Assembly: GCA_963830495.1 (NCBI GenBank)
Contig: CAWHMS010000002.1
Coordinates: forward strand, 930,001-994,000
DNA length: 64,000 nucleotides
Source: CAWHMS01 sp963830495
GTDB lineage: Bacteria > Actinomycetota > Actinomycetes > Propionibacteriales > Nocardioidaceae
Direction: 5' to 3'
Part shown: positions 52,331 through 59,736 of the stretch, one piece after another
Layout: each line of letters opens with the position of its first letter
Numbering within the stretch: the stretch's first letter is position 1
The notes under the pieces: generated by a model
The model's database searches: none
What the model saw: the letters and a program-made list of their open reading frames with translations, nothing else
Told to the model about the DNA's origin: nothing
Program-made: the position numbers and the translations under genes

Positions 52331-52409
52331 CCACCCCTGTCCATGCGGCACCGGCCGGGCCCGTCCCCCCTTGGCGGCAGCGAGTCGCCGACGGGCTGGG
52401 ACGTCGGCG
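52331..52409. repeat. Two adjacent perfect hairpins in the element repeat region
   Basis: CCGGTGCCGC and GCGGCACCGG (near 52321-52353) form a 10-bp stem. GTCGCCGAC and GTCGGCGAC (near 52384-52411) form a 9-bp stem. The first recurs as GCCGGTGC with GCACCGGC at 52953-52988. Confidence 0.5.
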
Positions 52410-52472
52410 ACTCGCGGCCTAGGGCGAACGATGCCCCTTTTGCGCCATGGTCAAACACACCCCGATTCGGCC

Positions 52473-52589
52473 CTAGGAGTCCTCGGGCTTCAGGGTGGGG
52501 TCGGTCAGCGGCCGTGCCCCGCTGGACGGCTGGTCGCCGTCTGGGCTGTCGGGTTGCGGTGTGGGGTCGTCGTTCGGAGTCTCGGTCAT
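52473..52589 (-). CDS. Small acidic protein, tentative
   Basis: 38 residues, almost all Asp, Glu, Pro, Ser and Thr (MTETPNDDPTPQPDSPDGD at the start, LTDPTLKPEDS at the end). It is intrinsically disordered in character. It has the composition of a real short tail or linker protein rather than of random high-GC frame, but nothing else supports it. The start at ATG 52589 is the first in frame. Confidence 0.3.
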   Translation of the reverse strand: MTETPNDDPTPQPDSPDGDQPSSGARPLTDPTLKPEDS

Positions 52590-52654
52590 GTGCTGGCCAG
52601 TACCCACAGCCGATGTGTCATCCACGGGCGACCGAGGGGGCCGGGCCGGTTCGG

Positions 52655-52805
52655 GGAGTGCACCGCTCCCGTGATGGAGTGAACCGGTCCGGCTTCGCCT
52701 TCCATGCCCCTGCCAGGCACCGATCAAACCCGGGGCGTACGCCAACCGGCGCGCCGCCATCAGGGTGTAGCGGGCCGCACCGGTCGGCTCTGCGACGCGG
52801 GAGGG
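52655..52805. repeat. Diverged element repeat, copy 2
   Basis: About 150 bp aligning with copies 1 and 3 through GAACCGGTCCGGC, TCAAACC, CAACCGGCGCG and TGCGACGCGGGAGG. A shared stretch follows: GGCCCCCGCTGGGT, then GGATGCAGCTGGGTGCC, matching copy 3 downstream flank at 53262-53298. Confidence 0.55.
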
Positions 52806-53100
52806 GTTTGGCCCCCGCTGGGTTGGATGCAGCTGGGTGCCCCGCGTCCACTCGTCAGGATAGGACCGAGCGCAACCCCTCGCAGCGCCTCGCCGGGAGC
52901 GTGTCGCCCGAGCGGACAATGCGCGCCGGACGCCATATCTCCGCGGGCACCAAGCCGGTGCCGCCGCCCCTCTTGAGCAGCACCGGCCGGGCCGCCCAGG
53001 TCGCCAATCTGCCGGGTCGGCGAAACCCTGGGCCACATGCACGAGTTCCCACCGGGGGCAGGACGAAACCGCGCGTTCGGAAAGAGATGCCTGGCCGGTC

Positions 53101-53300
53101 CAGGAGCGCTCGGCTCCGAGGGTCAAATGAACCGGCCAGGCATCTCACCCGTGCCCCCCTCGGAACCGTCCAAACCTCAGGCGAAGAGCCGACCGGCGCG
53201 ACACCGCAATCCGAGGGGGTGGCAGCGGGTCACGCCGGTCGACTCAGCGACGCGGTTGCGGTGGCCCCCGCCGGGTCTCCGGATGCAGCTGGGGTGCCCG
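53101..53300. repeat. Diverged element repeat, copy 3
   Basis: Matches copy 1 over 53101-53260 and copy 2 over its right flank (GGTGGCCCCCGCCGGGT, GGATGCAGCTGGGGTGCCC). Together the three copies show one ancestral unit of at least 200 bp that was duplicated and then diverged. Confidence 0.6.
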
Positions 53301-53359
53301 CGTCACCGTCAGGGTAGAACCCGGTGGCAACCCGCCCGAGAATCGGGCCAGCACTAGGT

Positions 53360-53587
53360 CTACGCGATGGACCGATGCCGTTGCTTCCGGGCCGCCATGG
53401 TCCCGATCGCGTGGGCGCAGCGTCCGGAAGCCCCGAAGACGCCGGGTTCCAGTCGCCCGGTCTCTAGTCCGCTGATCGTCGACCGGCTCACCCCCGACCA
53501 TTCTGAGAGTTCCTGCTGCGCGTGACACCGAGCGCGAGCCGGCAGTGTTCGCACGAGCTCCGCGGGCGCTGCTCCCGTGATACGCAC
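53360..53587 (-). CDS. XRE-type helix-turn-helix protein, probably degraded
   Basis: 75 residues with a recognisable HTH: QQELSEWSGVSRSTISGLET, then GRLEPGVFGAS. The usual scaffold helices before and after (R-x-x-x-G-x-T-x-x-x-L-A and the L-x-x-L-A-x-A-L end) are partly replaced by GC-rich filler, so the gene may be decaying. GTG 53587 is the only reasonable start. A regulator at the right end, opposite the integrase, would fit an element repressor or excision regulator (inference). Confidence 0.5.
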   Translation of the reverse strand: MRITGAAPAELVRTLPARARCHAQQELSEWSGVSRSTISGLETGRLEPGVFGASGRCAHAIGTMAARKQRHRSIA

Positions 53588-53589
53588 TA

Positions 53590-53849
53590 GGCGCGGGGCG
53601 GCGCGGGCGATGTGTCTGGACGCGCCAGTGGATCTCGAGCAGGCCGGCGGCAAAGTCATCGCAAGTCGCCCGCCCGTCACGCTCGCGGCGGCGCCACTTC
53701 GCGAGCATGCCTTCCGCGGCCAATCTCTCCGTCCCGTGGAGGGATCTCACGTAGTCGACGAGAGCCAGCCCCGCCTCATCGAGGTTCGCCAGCTCCTCGA
53801 GCCGAGCAACCGTGGAGTCGATCTCGCGTGGGGGTAGGTCCTTCGCCAT
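53590..53849 (-). CDS. Hypothetical protein, likely frameshifted into the XRE-like gene
   Basis: From ATG 53849 the frame gives a plausible helical protein for about 85 residues (MAKDLPPREIDSTVARLEEL, then LALVDYVRSLHGTERLAAEG and DDFAAGLLEIHWRVQ). It then turns into Arg/Gly-rich sequence that looks like the wrong frame, while the XRE-like frame takes over at about 53590. One protein of about 160 residues with a single-base break is the simplest reading. Function unknown. Confidence 0.4.
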
Positions 53850-53879
53850 GTGTCTCAGTCCTCCTTCAAGTTGCGCGTC

Positions 53880-53909
53880 AGTCCGCATGGAGTCCGCAGA
53901 CTGTCCGCA
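53880..53909 (+). promoter_or_regulatory. Integrase arm-type repeats, right end
   Basis: AGTCCGCA at 53880-53887 and 53891-53898, then TGTCCGCA at 53902-53909: three octamers at exact 11-bp steps, about 90 bp inside attR. They match the pair at 45362-45380. Confidence 0.6.
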
Positions 53910-54000
53910 ACTGTTCACTGCTTGCCAACGCTCACGGCTGGCATATGTGCAGGTCAGGGCACTAGTTCACGGAGAGTCACCGCTATCCACCGGAGTGGGG

Positions 54001-54028
54001 CGAGTCCAAGCTCGACTCGGAGTGGTGG
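54001..54028 (+). other. Right attachment site (attR)
   Basis: Exact copy of the 28-bp attL sequence. The codons continue with GCC AAA GGC CCT TAG (54029-54043), the presumed original end of the small zinc-ribbon gene at 45149. Confidence 0.88.
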
Positions 54029-54106
54029 GCCAAAGGCCCTTAGCGCTTGCGGTGACTGGTCAGCCAGGCGTCGTAGCGCCCGCTCGCACCGCGGTGGCTG
54101 GTTCGG

Positions 54107-55426
54107 CTAGACGCTGGGGGCGAAGCCGGGCAACGACTCGGTCAGGATCTGAGCGAAGGGCGCCTCGGCGCCGAGCTGGGAGAGCACGCCGATCCCGCCC
54201 AGCCAGACCCGGTGGATCAGCAGGAACTCCGGCGGCAGGTTGATCTTCAGCGCCGTGGTGGCCGCCGGCTGGCGCGGGTCGCTGATCCGGGTGAACTGGT
54301 CGCGCATCCAGGCCCGGGAGAACTGGAACCGCTCGGTCGCGGCCGGCTCGACGAAGGGCCCAAGGTAGGTGCGGAGGTCGTCGACGTCGAGGTTGATCGA
54401 CGCCTTCACGAAGCCGTGTGCACGCAGTCCGGCGAGCACGGCGTCGTAGTCCCCGGCCACCGCCTCCCGCAGCAGCTCCCCCATGAGAGCGGGGAGACCG
54501 TCGGCCAACCGGGCCACCGCACCGAAGTCCACGACGCCCAGCCGACCGTCAGCCAGGATCCGGAAGTTCCCCGGGTGCGGGTCCGCATGGAGCAGCCCGA
54601 CTCGTTCTGGCCCGGAGAAGAGGAACCGGACATAGGCCTCGCCGTAGTGATTGCGGTCGTGCTGGCTGCCCTCCATGATCAACCGGGCCAGGGATCGATC
54701 CGACTCCAGCCACTCGGTCACCAGCACGGTGTCGCTGTGCATCACGACGTCGGGCACGAGGATCATCGCGTCTCCCGCGAACGCCTCGGCGAAGCGTGTC
54801 TGCGCCTCGGCCTCCAGCCCGTAGTCGAGCTCTTCGGCGACCCTGGCCTGGAGCTCCTCGACCAACGGCTTGATCTCGATCCCCGGGATCCAGCCCGCGA
54901 AGAGCTTGGCGGCTCTGCTGATCTGCCGGAGGTCGCTCATCAGCGCCTCGCCCGCGCCGGGGTATTGCACCTTGACCGCGACCTCGCGGCCGTCGTGCCA
55001 CACGGCCCGGTGCACCTGGCCGATCGACGCGGCCGCCGCGGGCTCGGGGCTGAACTCCACCAGCTGCCGCCGCCAGTCGCCGCCGATCTCCAGTGCGAGG
55101 ACGTCGTAGACCACCGAGGCCGGCATCGGTGGAGCGGCGTCCTGCAGCCGGGTGAACGTCGCGCGGTACGGCGCCACCATCTGCTCCGGAAGGGCGGACT
55201 CGAAGATCGAGAGCGCCTGCCCGAACTTCATCGCACCGCCCTTGAGCTCACCCAGGACCTTGAACAGCTGCTCGGCGGTGCGCTGCTGCATCTCGATGGC
55301 GACCGCCTCGGCAGGGGCTCCACCGATCCGCTTGCCCAGACCCCACGTCGCTCGACCGGCCACTCCGAGCGGCAGACTGGCCAGCCGCGCAGTCCGCGCG
55401 ACGGTCCGCTTCGGCAGATCGGTCAT
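54107..55426 (-). CDS. ABC1/AarF (UbiB-like) kinase-family protein
   Basis: 439-residue ABC1 atypical kinase. The family N-terminal KxGQ-type motif appears as GGAMKFGQALSIFES (near 70). The Ala-rich loop is EPAAAASIGQVHRAVW, the catalytic Lys is in EVAVKVQYPG, and LLHADPHPGNFRIL with GVVDFGAVARL provides the catalytic and metal-binding Asp residues. Related proteins act in quinone or lipid metabolism, but in actinobacteria (Rv3197 is beside whiB7) the member has been linked with antibiotic tolerance. ATG 55426 overlaps the stop of the upstream gene (ATGA). It would be adjacent to the whiB7 region without the inserted element. Confidence 0.88.
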   Translation of the reverse strand: MTDLPKRTVARTARLASLPLGVAGRATWGLGKRIGGAPAEAVAIEMQQRTAEQLFKVLGELKGGAMKFGQALSIFESALPEQMVAPYRATFTRLQDAAPPMPASVVYDVLALEIGGDWRRQLVEFSPEPAAAASIGQVHRAVWHDGREVAVKVQYPGAGEALMSDLRQISRAAKLFAGWIPGIEIKPLVEELQARVAEELDYGLEAEAQTRFAEAFAGDAMILVPDVVMHSDTVLVTEWLESDRSLARLIMEGSQHDRNHYGEAYVRFLFSGPERVGLLHADPHPGNFRILADGRLGVVDFGAVARLADGLPALMGELLREAVAGDYDAVLAGLRAHGFVKASINLDVDDLRTYLGPFVEPAATERFQFSRAWMRDQFTRISDPRQPAATTALKINLPPEFLLIHRVWLGGIGVLSQLGAEAPFAQILTESLPGFAPSV

Positions 55427-56307
55427 GCCCCTAGTGTGACGTGCTCGGCGGCCCATCCACAGCCACAGTGCGGATGTGGTGCGTGCGTACAGCGCTCGAC
55501 CGCCCCCGCGCCGTACGGCAGCTCGATCACTGCACCAACCGTCTGGGGCTGCCGGCCACTTGCCCAGACGCCGATCTCCGCCGCCACCATGGCCCCCACG
55601 GAGGCCGCGAGCAGCGGGTCGACGGGAGGGACGACCGGCCGAGGGCCGGAGACCGTCGTCGGCCACGCGCGGTCCACCTCGCCGCGTGCGAGGTCGACAC
55701 AGCGCAGGCACGCCGACTCGCCCGGATCGACGAAGGGACCGATGACCCCGACCAGATCGCGGAGGAACGCCCAGACGTGCGGGACGCCGGCACGCAGCGC
55801 GGTATCGCTGTGCTCGCGGTCGGGCTCGCAGTCGAAGGCCATGACCGCTACCGCCGCAGCCGCCGGTCGCTCGGCCAGAGGGACGTGGCCGCGTGGGAGC
55901 ACGTCGCGGATCGCGGCGGCGACGAGCCCGTCGCCGTGGATGAAGACCGGGCTGGCGGCTCGGCGCCCGAGCAGGTCGCCGGCCGTCGAGTCGGGCCCGG
56001 CCATCAGCCAGAGACTCGACCAGAGCGCCTCGGGACAGCCGGGTCGCCTGGTCGCCGACCGGTCGACCACGGCTCCGATGTCGATGAGCGCATCGAGGGT
56101 GGCCGAGCAGGAGTCGACCGGCAGGCCGGTCGCAGCGGCGGTCAGGACGACCGCGGTGACGTCACGGAAGCCGTCGATAGCATCGAGCACTGCCCGGAGG
56201 ACGGGACCGTCGTGCACGCAGGTGCTGCCCGGCCAGGCTCGACCGAGCTGCACGGAGTGGACGTCACGCCGCAGCAGCTGAAGTCCGGGGCGGATGATCG
56301 GTCGCAC
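55423..56307 (-). CDS. TOMM cyclodehydratase-like (ThiF-fold) protein
   Basis: 294-residue protein resembling the leader-binding/ThiF-like component of thiazole/oxazole-modified microcin synthesis (cyclodehydratase family), here in the Rv3196 position. Seen are VRPIIRPGLQLLRRDVHSVQ, a winged-helix-like segment (ATGLPVDSCSATLDALIDIG), a Rossmann-like part, the zinc-type cysteines in SACLRCVDLARGEVDRAWP, and a Cys/His-rich end (CTHAPHPHCGCGWAAEH). No YcaO gene or precursor peptide gene lies nearby, so natural-product synthesis is unlikely; a housekeeping role is inferred. GTG 56307 has AGGAGG 6 nt upstream and is preferred over the longer frame. Confidence 0.68.
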   Translation of the reverse strand: MRPIIRPGLQLLRRDVHSVQLGRAWPGSTCVHDGPVLRAVLDAIDGFRDVTAVVLTAAATGLPVDSCSATLDALIDIGAVVDRSATRRPGCPEALWSSLWLMAGPDSTAGDLLGRRAASPVFIHGDGLVAAAIRDVLPRGHVPLAERPAAAAVAVMAFDCEPDREHSDTALRAGVPHVWAFLRDLVGVIGPFVDPGESACLRCVDLARGEVDRAWPTTVSGPRPVVPPVDPLLAASVGAMVAAEIGVWASGRQPQTVGAVIELPYGAGAVERCTHAPHPHCGCGWAAEHVTLGA

Positions 56308-56431
56308 GGCAGCCCTCCTGTCGGGGGACAGCCTGCCAAAGCGCCTCGGCGTCGCGCGGACTCCGTCCACAGACGCAGCGACGGGGCGGGACCGTCGTGG
56401 TTCCGCCCCGTCGCATCAGTCGTCGGCTGGC

Positions 56432-56590
56432 TCAGGCCTTGCCGAGGATCCGGTTGAGGTTCGTCCCGCACACGGGGCACTTGGCCTTTGCCATCCGGGT
56501 GCCCTTGTCGTTGACCTGAACCTCGCCGCTGGCCTCGCGCTTCGCCTTGCACTTCACGCAGTAGAACTCGCCGCTCCAGGTCTCCGCCAT
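56432..56590 (-). CDS. DUF5679 small zinc-ribbon protein
   Basis: 52 residues starting MAETWSGEFYCVKCKAKREA, with paired cysteines in YCVKCK and KCPVCGTNLNRIL: the DUF5679 zinc ribbon common in actinobacteria. Function unknown; nucleic-acid or protein binding is likely for such a ribbon. It is upstream of and on the same strand as the TOMM-like gene, across a 124-bp gap. The 280 bp beyond its start, up to the metallopeptidase gene, shows no further gene. Confidence 0.82.
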   Translation of the reverse strand: MAETWSGEFYCVKCKAKREASGEVQVNDKGTRMAKAKCPVCGTNLNRILGKA

Positions 56591-56870
56591 GACGGCCTCC
56601 TTGTCCTTCGTTGGCGCGGCCGGCCCACAGACCGCCCGCTCCGGTCGTCGCGACGGGTGGTTGGTCGTGTAGCCCGCCGGGGTCAGGCGTCGACCTGACC
56701 TCGCGCCACATTACGGCAGCCGTGCGGGGGAACCCACTCACCGGTGCCGACACGCCGCCGAGTCATCGCCTTTCACGCTCAGGCCATCGGACTTTTCGGG
56801 GTGAATCGGTCGGTTGACTGGCTTCCCTGAGCCGGCCGCCGCCCCGCGGTCCTGACCCGCCCGAGCCCGA

Positions 56871-57440
56871 CTACTCCTCGTCGTCGAAGAGCGGCTCGAC
56901 GTGCTCCGTGCCCGGCGGTGCCGCCAGCTGGGTCGCGGCGGAGACACCCTCGAGGAACCCCCGGGCCCGCTCGGTCAACTCATAGCGCGCCACCCAGGAC
57001 CAGAACTGCTCGCCGTGTCCAGGCACGAGCAGGTGGGTGAGCTCGTGCAGGAGCACGTAGTCCAAGACGTACGTCGGCATGCCCTCCAGTCGTCGGGACA
57101 GCCGGATCGTGCCGTCGGCCGGCGTGCACGAGCCCCACCGGGTGCGCTGGTTGTCGACCCAGCGCACCGAGGCCGGCTCAGCCAACCCGTCGAGGTAGCG
57201 CTCCGACAGCCGGCGAGCCCGGCGCCGCAGCCCGTCATCGTCGGGGCGGCGGCGGCGCTCGGCCTGCTGCACCCGGGTGATCATGGCGGCCACCCACTGC
57301 TGCTCCTCGGCCCGGCTCATGCCCGACGGGATCATCACGACGATGACCTCACCGTCGCGGTAGGCCGAGACGGTGCGCTTGCGGCGGCGTGACCGCCGTA
57401 CCTCGACCAACGGCTCGACCGGGCTGGTGTCCACCCTCAC
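56871..57440 (-). CDS. YgjP/DUF45-type M48-like metallopeptidase
   Basis: 189-residue protein with the zinc-binding HELTHLLVPGHGEQFW (H-E-x-x-H plus a third His) near 135-150, preceded by the family motif RWVDNQRTRWGSCTPADGTI. The N-terminal half (VRRSRRRKRTVSAYRDGEVI) forms a beta-rich domain. An acidic tail ends the chain. YgjP-type proteins are predicted metal-dependent hydrolases with no settled substrate. GTG 57440 or GTG 57434 is the start; no ribosome-binding site stands out. Confidence 0.82.
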   Translation of the reverse strand: MRVDTSPVEPLVEVRRSRRRKRTVSAYRDGEVIVVMIPSGMSRAEEQQWVAAMITRVQQAERRRRPDDDGLRRRARRLSERYLDGLAEPASVRWVDNQRTRWGSCTPADGTIRLSRRLEGMPTYVLDYVLLHELTHLLVPGHGEQFWSWVARYELTERARGFLEGVSAATQLAAPPGTEHVEPLFDDEE

Positions 57441-57502
57441 ACGGTATCGGCTGACACGGGAGGACGGGTGGGACCAGCCGTTCGGGCCTGCCCAGGAATT
57501 AT

Positions 57503-57664
57503 TCGTCCACAGCCGGTGGACAAACCCGGCGCAGGTCAGCGCCGTCGGAGAAGCGCGGCGCCACCGGTCGTGCACATGCCTGGCAGCGTTGTCCACCGGT
57601 TGCCCACAGCGCCGCGCACACCCTCGCGACGTTTCTCCACAGGGTTTTCCACAGGGGTGGACGA
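57503..57664. promoter_or_regulatory. Cluster of seven DnaA-box-like 9-mers
   Basis: Within 162 bp there are seven 9-mers one or two bases from the actinobacterial DnaA box TTGTCCACA: TCGTCCACA (57503), TTGTCCACC on the minus strand (57515-57523), TTGTCCACC (57589), TTGCCCACA (57600), TTCTCCACA (57633), TTTTCCACA (57645) and TCGTCCACC on the minus strand (57656-57664). The 350-bp gap they lie in has no gene. oriC markers (dnaA, dnaN) are absent, so a DnaA-titrating or DnaA-regulated site is more likely than an origin. Confidence 0.5.
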
Positions 57665-57794
57665 CGGATCGTTGACGCGCCACGCGGGCGGGCCCTAGCG
57701 TCGTCTGCATCGATGAGGCCCCGGGATAACGGCGTCGCTCGCAAGGGGAAGGCGAGTGTCGTTCGCGCCCCGGGGTCTTGTCACGTCCGGCCCG

Positions 57795-58340
57795 TCACGC
57801 GCGGGTGGACATTGCGACCAGCTCACGCAGCGGGGCATCGACCCCGTTCGGCAGCGCGGCACGGTCGAACCAGCGCACCTCGAGCGACTCCGCGCTGGCC
57901 TCGGGCTCGGCGCCGAACGGGGCCACCGCGACGAACCTGACGTCGAGGTGGTGCGAGGGGCGAAGCGGCCCGCACCACACCTCGTGCGTGCTCAGTTGCA
58001 CCGGAACGGCGCTGACGAGCCGCAGCCCTTCGATTCCGGACTCCTCGACCGCTTCGCGCAGCGCGGCACCGGCCAGCGAGTCGTCGTCGGCCTCGCAGTG
58101 CCCGCCGAACTGCACCCAGATGCCGTACCTGCGATGCAGGTTGAGCAGCACCTTGTCGCGCTTGGCGCTGACGACGAGCGTGCTGGCCGTGATGTGGTCC
58201 GGATGGCAGTGCCGGGTGAGGCCGTCCGGGTGCATATCGAGGTGCGCGACGTACGCCGTGCGCAGGGCGCGCTGGGCTACGTCGTACGGCCGGAACCGGG
58301 TCAGGGTGGAGCGGGCGTCACGCAGGAGCGCATCGCTCAC
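57795..58340 (-). CDS. Nudix hydrolase
   Basis: 181-residue Nudix protein. The box is GGHCEADDDSLAGAALREAVEESGI, seen as GGHCEADDDSLAG and AALREAVEESGI, with the R-E-x-x-E-E metal-binding core. Before it comes ASTLVVSAKRDKVLLNLHRR, after it VSAVPVQLSTHEVWCG. The substrate cannot be told. The GTG at 58340 overlaps the TGA of the upstream metalloprotease gene (GTGA), so they are coupled. Confidence 0.88.
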   Translation of the reverse strand: MSDALLRDARSTLTRFRPYDVAQRALRTAYVAHLDMHPDGLTRHCHPDHITASTLVVSAKRDKVLLNLHRRYGIWVQFGGHCEADDDSLAGAALREAVEESGIEGLRLVSAVPVQLSTHEVWCGPLRPSHHLDVRFVAVAPFGAEPEASAESLEVRWFDRAALPNGVDAPLRELVAMSTRA

Positions 58341-59704
58341 TCGGGTCGGCCCTCGTCCGGCTGATGCGGGGGGTCGTCACTGTCGTCCTCGCGATCTTCG
58401 CCCCGGCCGGCATCGTCGAGGAGGGCGGAGAGGGCGGCGTCGAACTCCTCTGACTCGGTGTCGACGTGTCCTGACTTGGTCCGCTCGGTGAAGCCCAGCG
58501 GGTCGTCGAGATCGGCGGCCCCCGGCAACAGGTCAGGATGGGACCAGACCGCATCGCGGGCGCCCGACCCCTCGGCGGAGCGCAGCGCTCCCCACAGCGC
58601 CGTGGCGTCGCGGAGCCGGCGCGGGCGCAGCTCCAGCCCGACGAGCGCAGCGAAGGTCGCTTCCGCGGGGCCTCCGGTGGCGCGCCGTCGGCGCACCGCC
58701 TCACGCAGCGCGGCCGCCTGCGGCATCGCCTTCTCCGTCGCCTGGCTCACCACCTCGTCGACCCAACCCTCGATCAGCGCCAAGGCGGTCTCCAGCCTGG
58801 TCAGGGCGGACTCCTGAGCCGGCGTGCGCTCCAGATCGAACAACCCGCCGGACATGGCTTCCTGCATCCCCGCGAGGTTGGAGGGATCGAGGCCACGCAG
58901 CTTCTCCTCGATACCGGAGGCGTCGATGGTGATGCCCGTGCCGTACTCCCGGATGGCCGACGCGACGTGCTCGCGCAGCCAGGGGGCGTGGGCGTAGAGA
59001 CGCTGGTGCGCACACTCGCGCAGCACCAGGTAGAGCAGCACGTCGGGCTCGTCGACGCCCAGGCCCTCGGCGAAGCTGGCGGCGTTGCTCACGACGATGG
59101 CGGGTATGCCGTCCGACACGACAGGCACCCCCAGGTCGGTCGCCGACACCACGTCGGCGGACAAGGCGCCGACGGCCTGGCCGACCTGCTGGCTGAACAT
59201 CGCGCCGCCGAGCTGGGTCAACACACCCAGCATGGGGCCCGCCATCGCCTGTGCCTCGCTGGGCATGGCCTGGCCGATGGCGCCGACCACACTGTCGGCA
59301 ATGGGTTCGACCAGCTCTCGCCACAGCGGCAGGCTGTTCTCCACCCACTCGGCGCGGCTCCACGCCGCGACCGTGCTGCTCGACGCGGGAATGTCGGTCG
59401 CCTGGTCGAGCCAGTGCTGCGCAAGTCGGGCGGTGTCGTGCAGCCGGGTCAGGTCACCGGAGTCGGGGGAGCGGTCCGGCTGCTGCGCGACGACCGAGCG
59501 GGCGAGGTCCCGGGCCAGCTCCCAGTTGACCGGGCCGTCATGTGGCGCGAACATCCGCTGCAGCTGCCCGAACATCTGTTGGAGCCCGGACATGTCGCCT
59601 CCGGCGAGGCCCGCGAAGACCTGCTCGAACGGCGTACCGGCGAAAGGGTTCTGCGGCGTACGGTCGTCGTCGTCGCCGGTGCCGCCGCCTGGAAGCTCTG
59701 CCAT
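58337..59704 (-). CDS. DUF2342 zinc-dependent metalloprotease-like protein
   Basis: 455-residue member of the actinobacterial DUF2342 family (Rv3195-type; also related to F420-linked hydrolase folds). An acidic, flexible start (MAELPGGGTGDDDD) is followed by a helical domain and the central segment LLYLVLRECAHQRLYAHAPW, the expected E-x-x-H zinc site, within GLGVDEPDVLLYLVLRE. The end is a long acidic tail. Cleavage activity is predicted, not shown. ATG 59704 is divergent from moaE across 45 bp. The longer open frame beyond 59704 is antisense to moaE. Confidence 0.85.
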   Translation of the reverse strand: MAELPGGGTGDDDDRTPQNPFAGTPFEQVFAGLAGGDMSGLQQMFGQLQRMFAPHDGPVNWELARDLARSVVAQQPDRSPDSGDLTRLHDTARLAQHWLDQATDIPASSSTVAAWSRAEWVENSLPLWRELVEPIADSVVGAIGQAMPSEAQAMAGPMLGVLTQLGGAMFSQQVGQAVGALSADVVSATDLGVPVVSDGIPAIVVSNAASFAEGLGVDEPDVLLYLVLRECAHQRLYAHAPWLREHVASAIREYGTGITIDASGIEEKLRGLDPSNLAGMQEAMSGGLFDLERTPAQESALTRLETALALIEGWVDEVVSQATEKAMPQAAALREAVRRRRATGGPAEATFAALVGLELRPRRLRDATALWGALRSAEGSGARDAVWSHPDLLPGAADLDDPLGFTERTKSGHVDTESEEFDAALSALLDDAGRGEDREDDSDDPPHQPDEGRPE

Positions 59705-59736
59705 GACTCCCACGTTACTTGGTGCCCGAGTAGGCC

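Larger units (their letters stand above)
45286..54028. mobile_element. Integrated element of about 8.7 kb
   Basis: Bounded by a perfect 28-bp direct repeat (45286-45313 and 54001-54028) with a tyrosine integrase 30 bp inside the left copy and arm-type iterons near both ends. Contents in order: broken integrase, IS21 fragment, serine hydrolase and membrane protein genes, broken IS110-type element, diverged repeats and hairpins, XRE-like remnant. No replication, conjugation or structural phage genes are seen, so it is best described as a degenerate genomic island or satellite. It interrupts an otherwise conserved gene order between whiB7 and the ABC1 kinase gene. Confidence 0.82.

Noticed and set aside
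51590..53340. CRISPR array in the repeat region
   Set aside because: The repeats are 150-200 bp, diverged and unevenly spaced; there are no short identical repeats with spacers and no cas genes.
55423..56307. Ribosomal peptide (TOMM) biosynthetic cluster
   Set aside because: No YcaO, precursor peptide, protease or transporter genes are found nearby.
57503..57664. Chromosomal replication origin
   Set aside because: DnaA-box-like sites are present, but dnaA, dnaN, recF, gyrB and an AT-rich unwinding tract are not.
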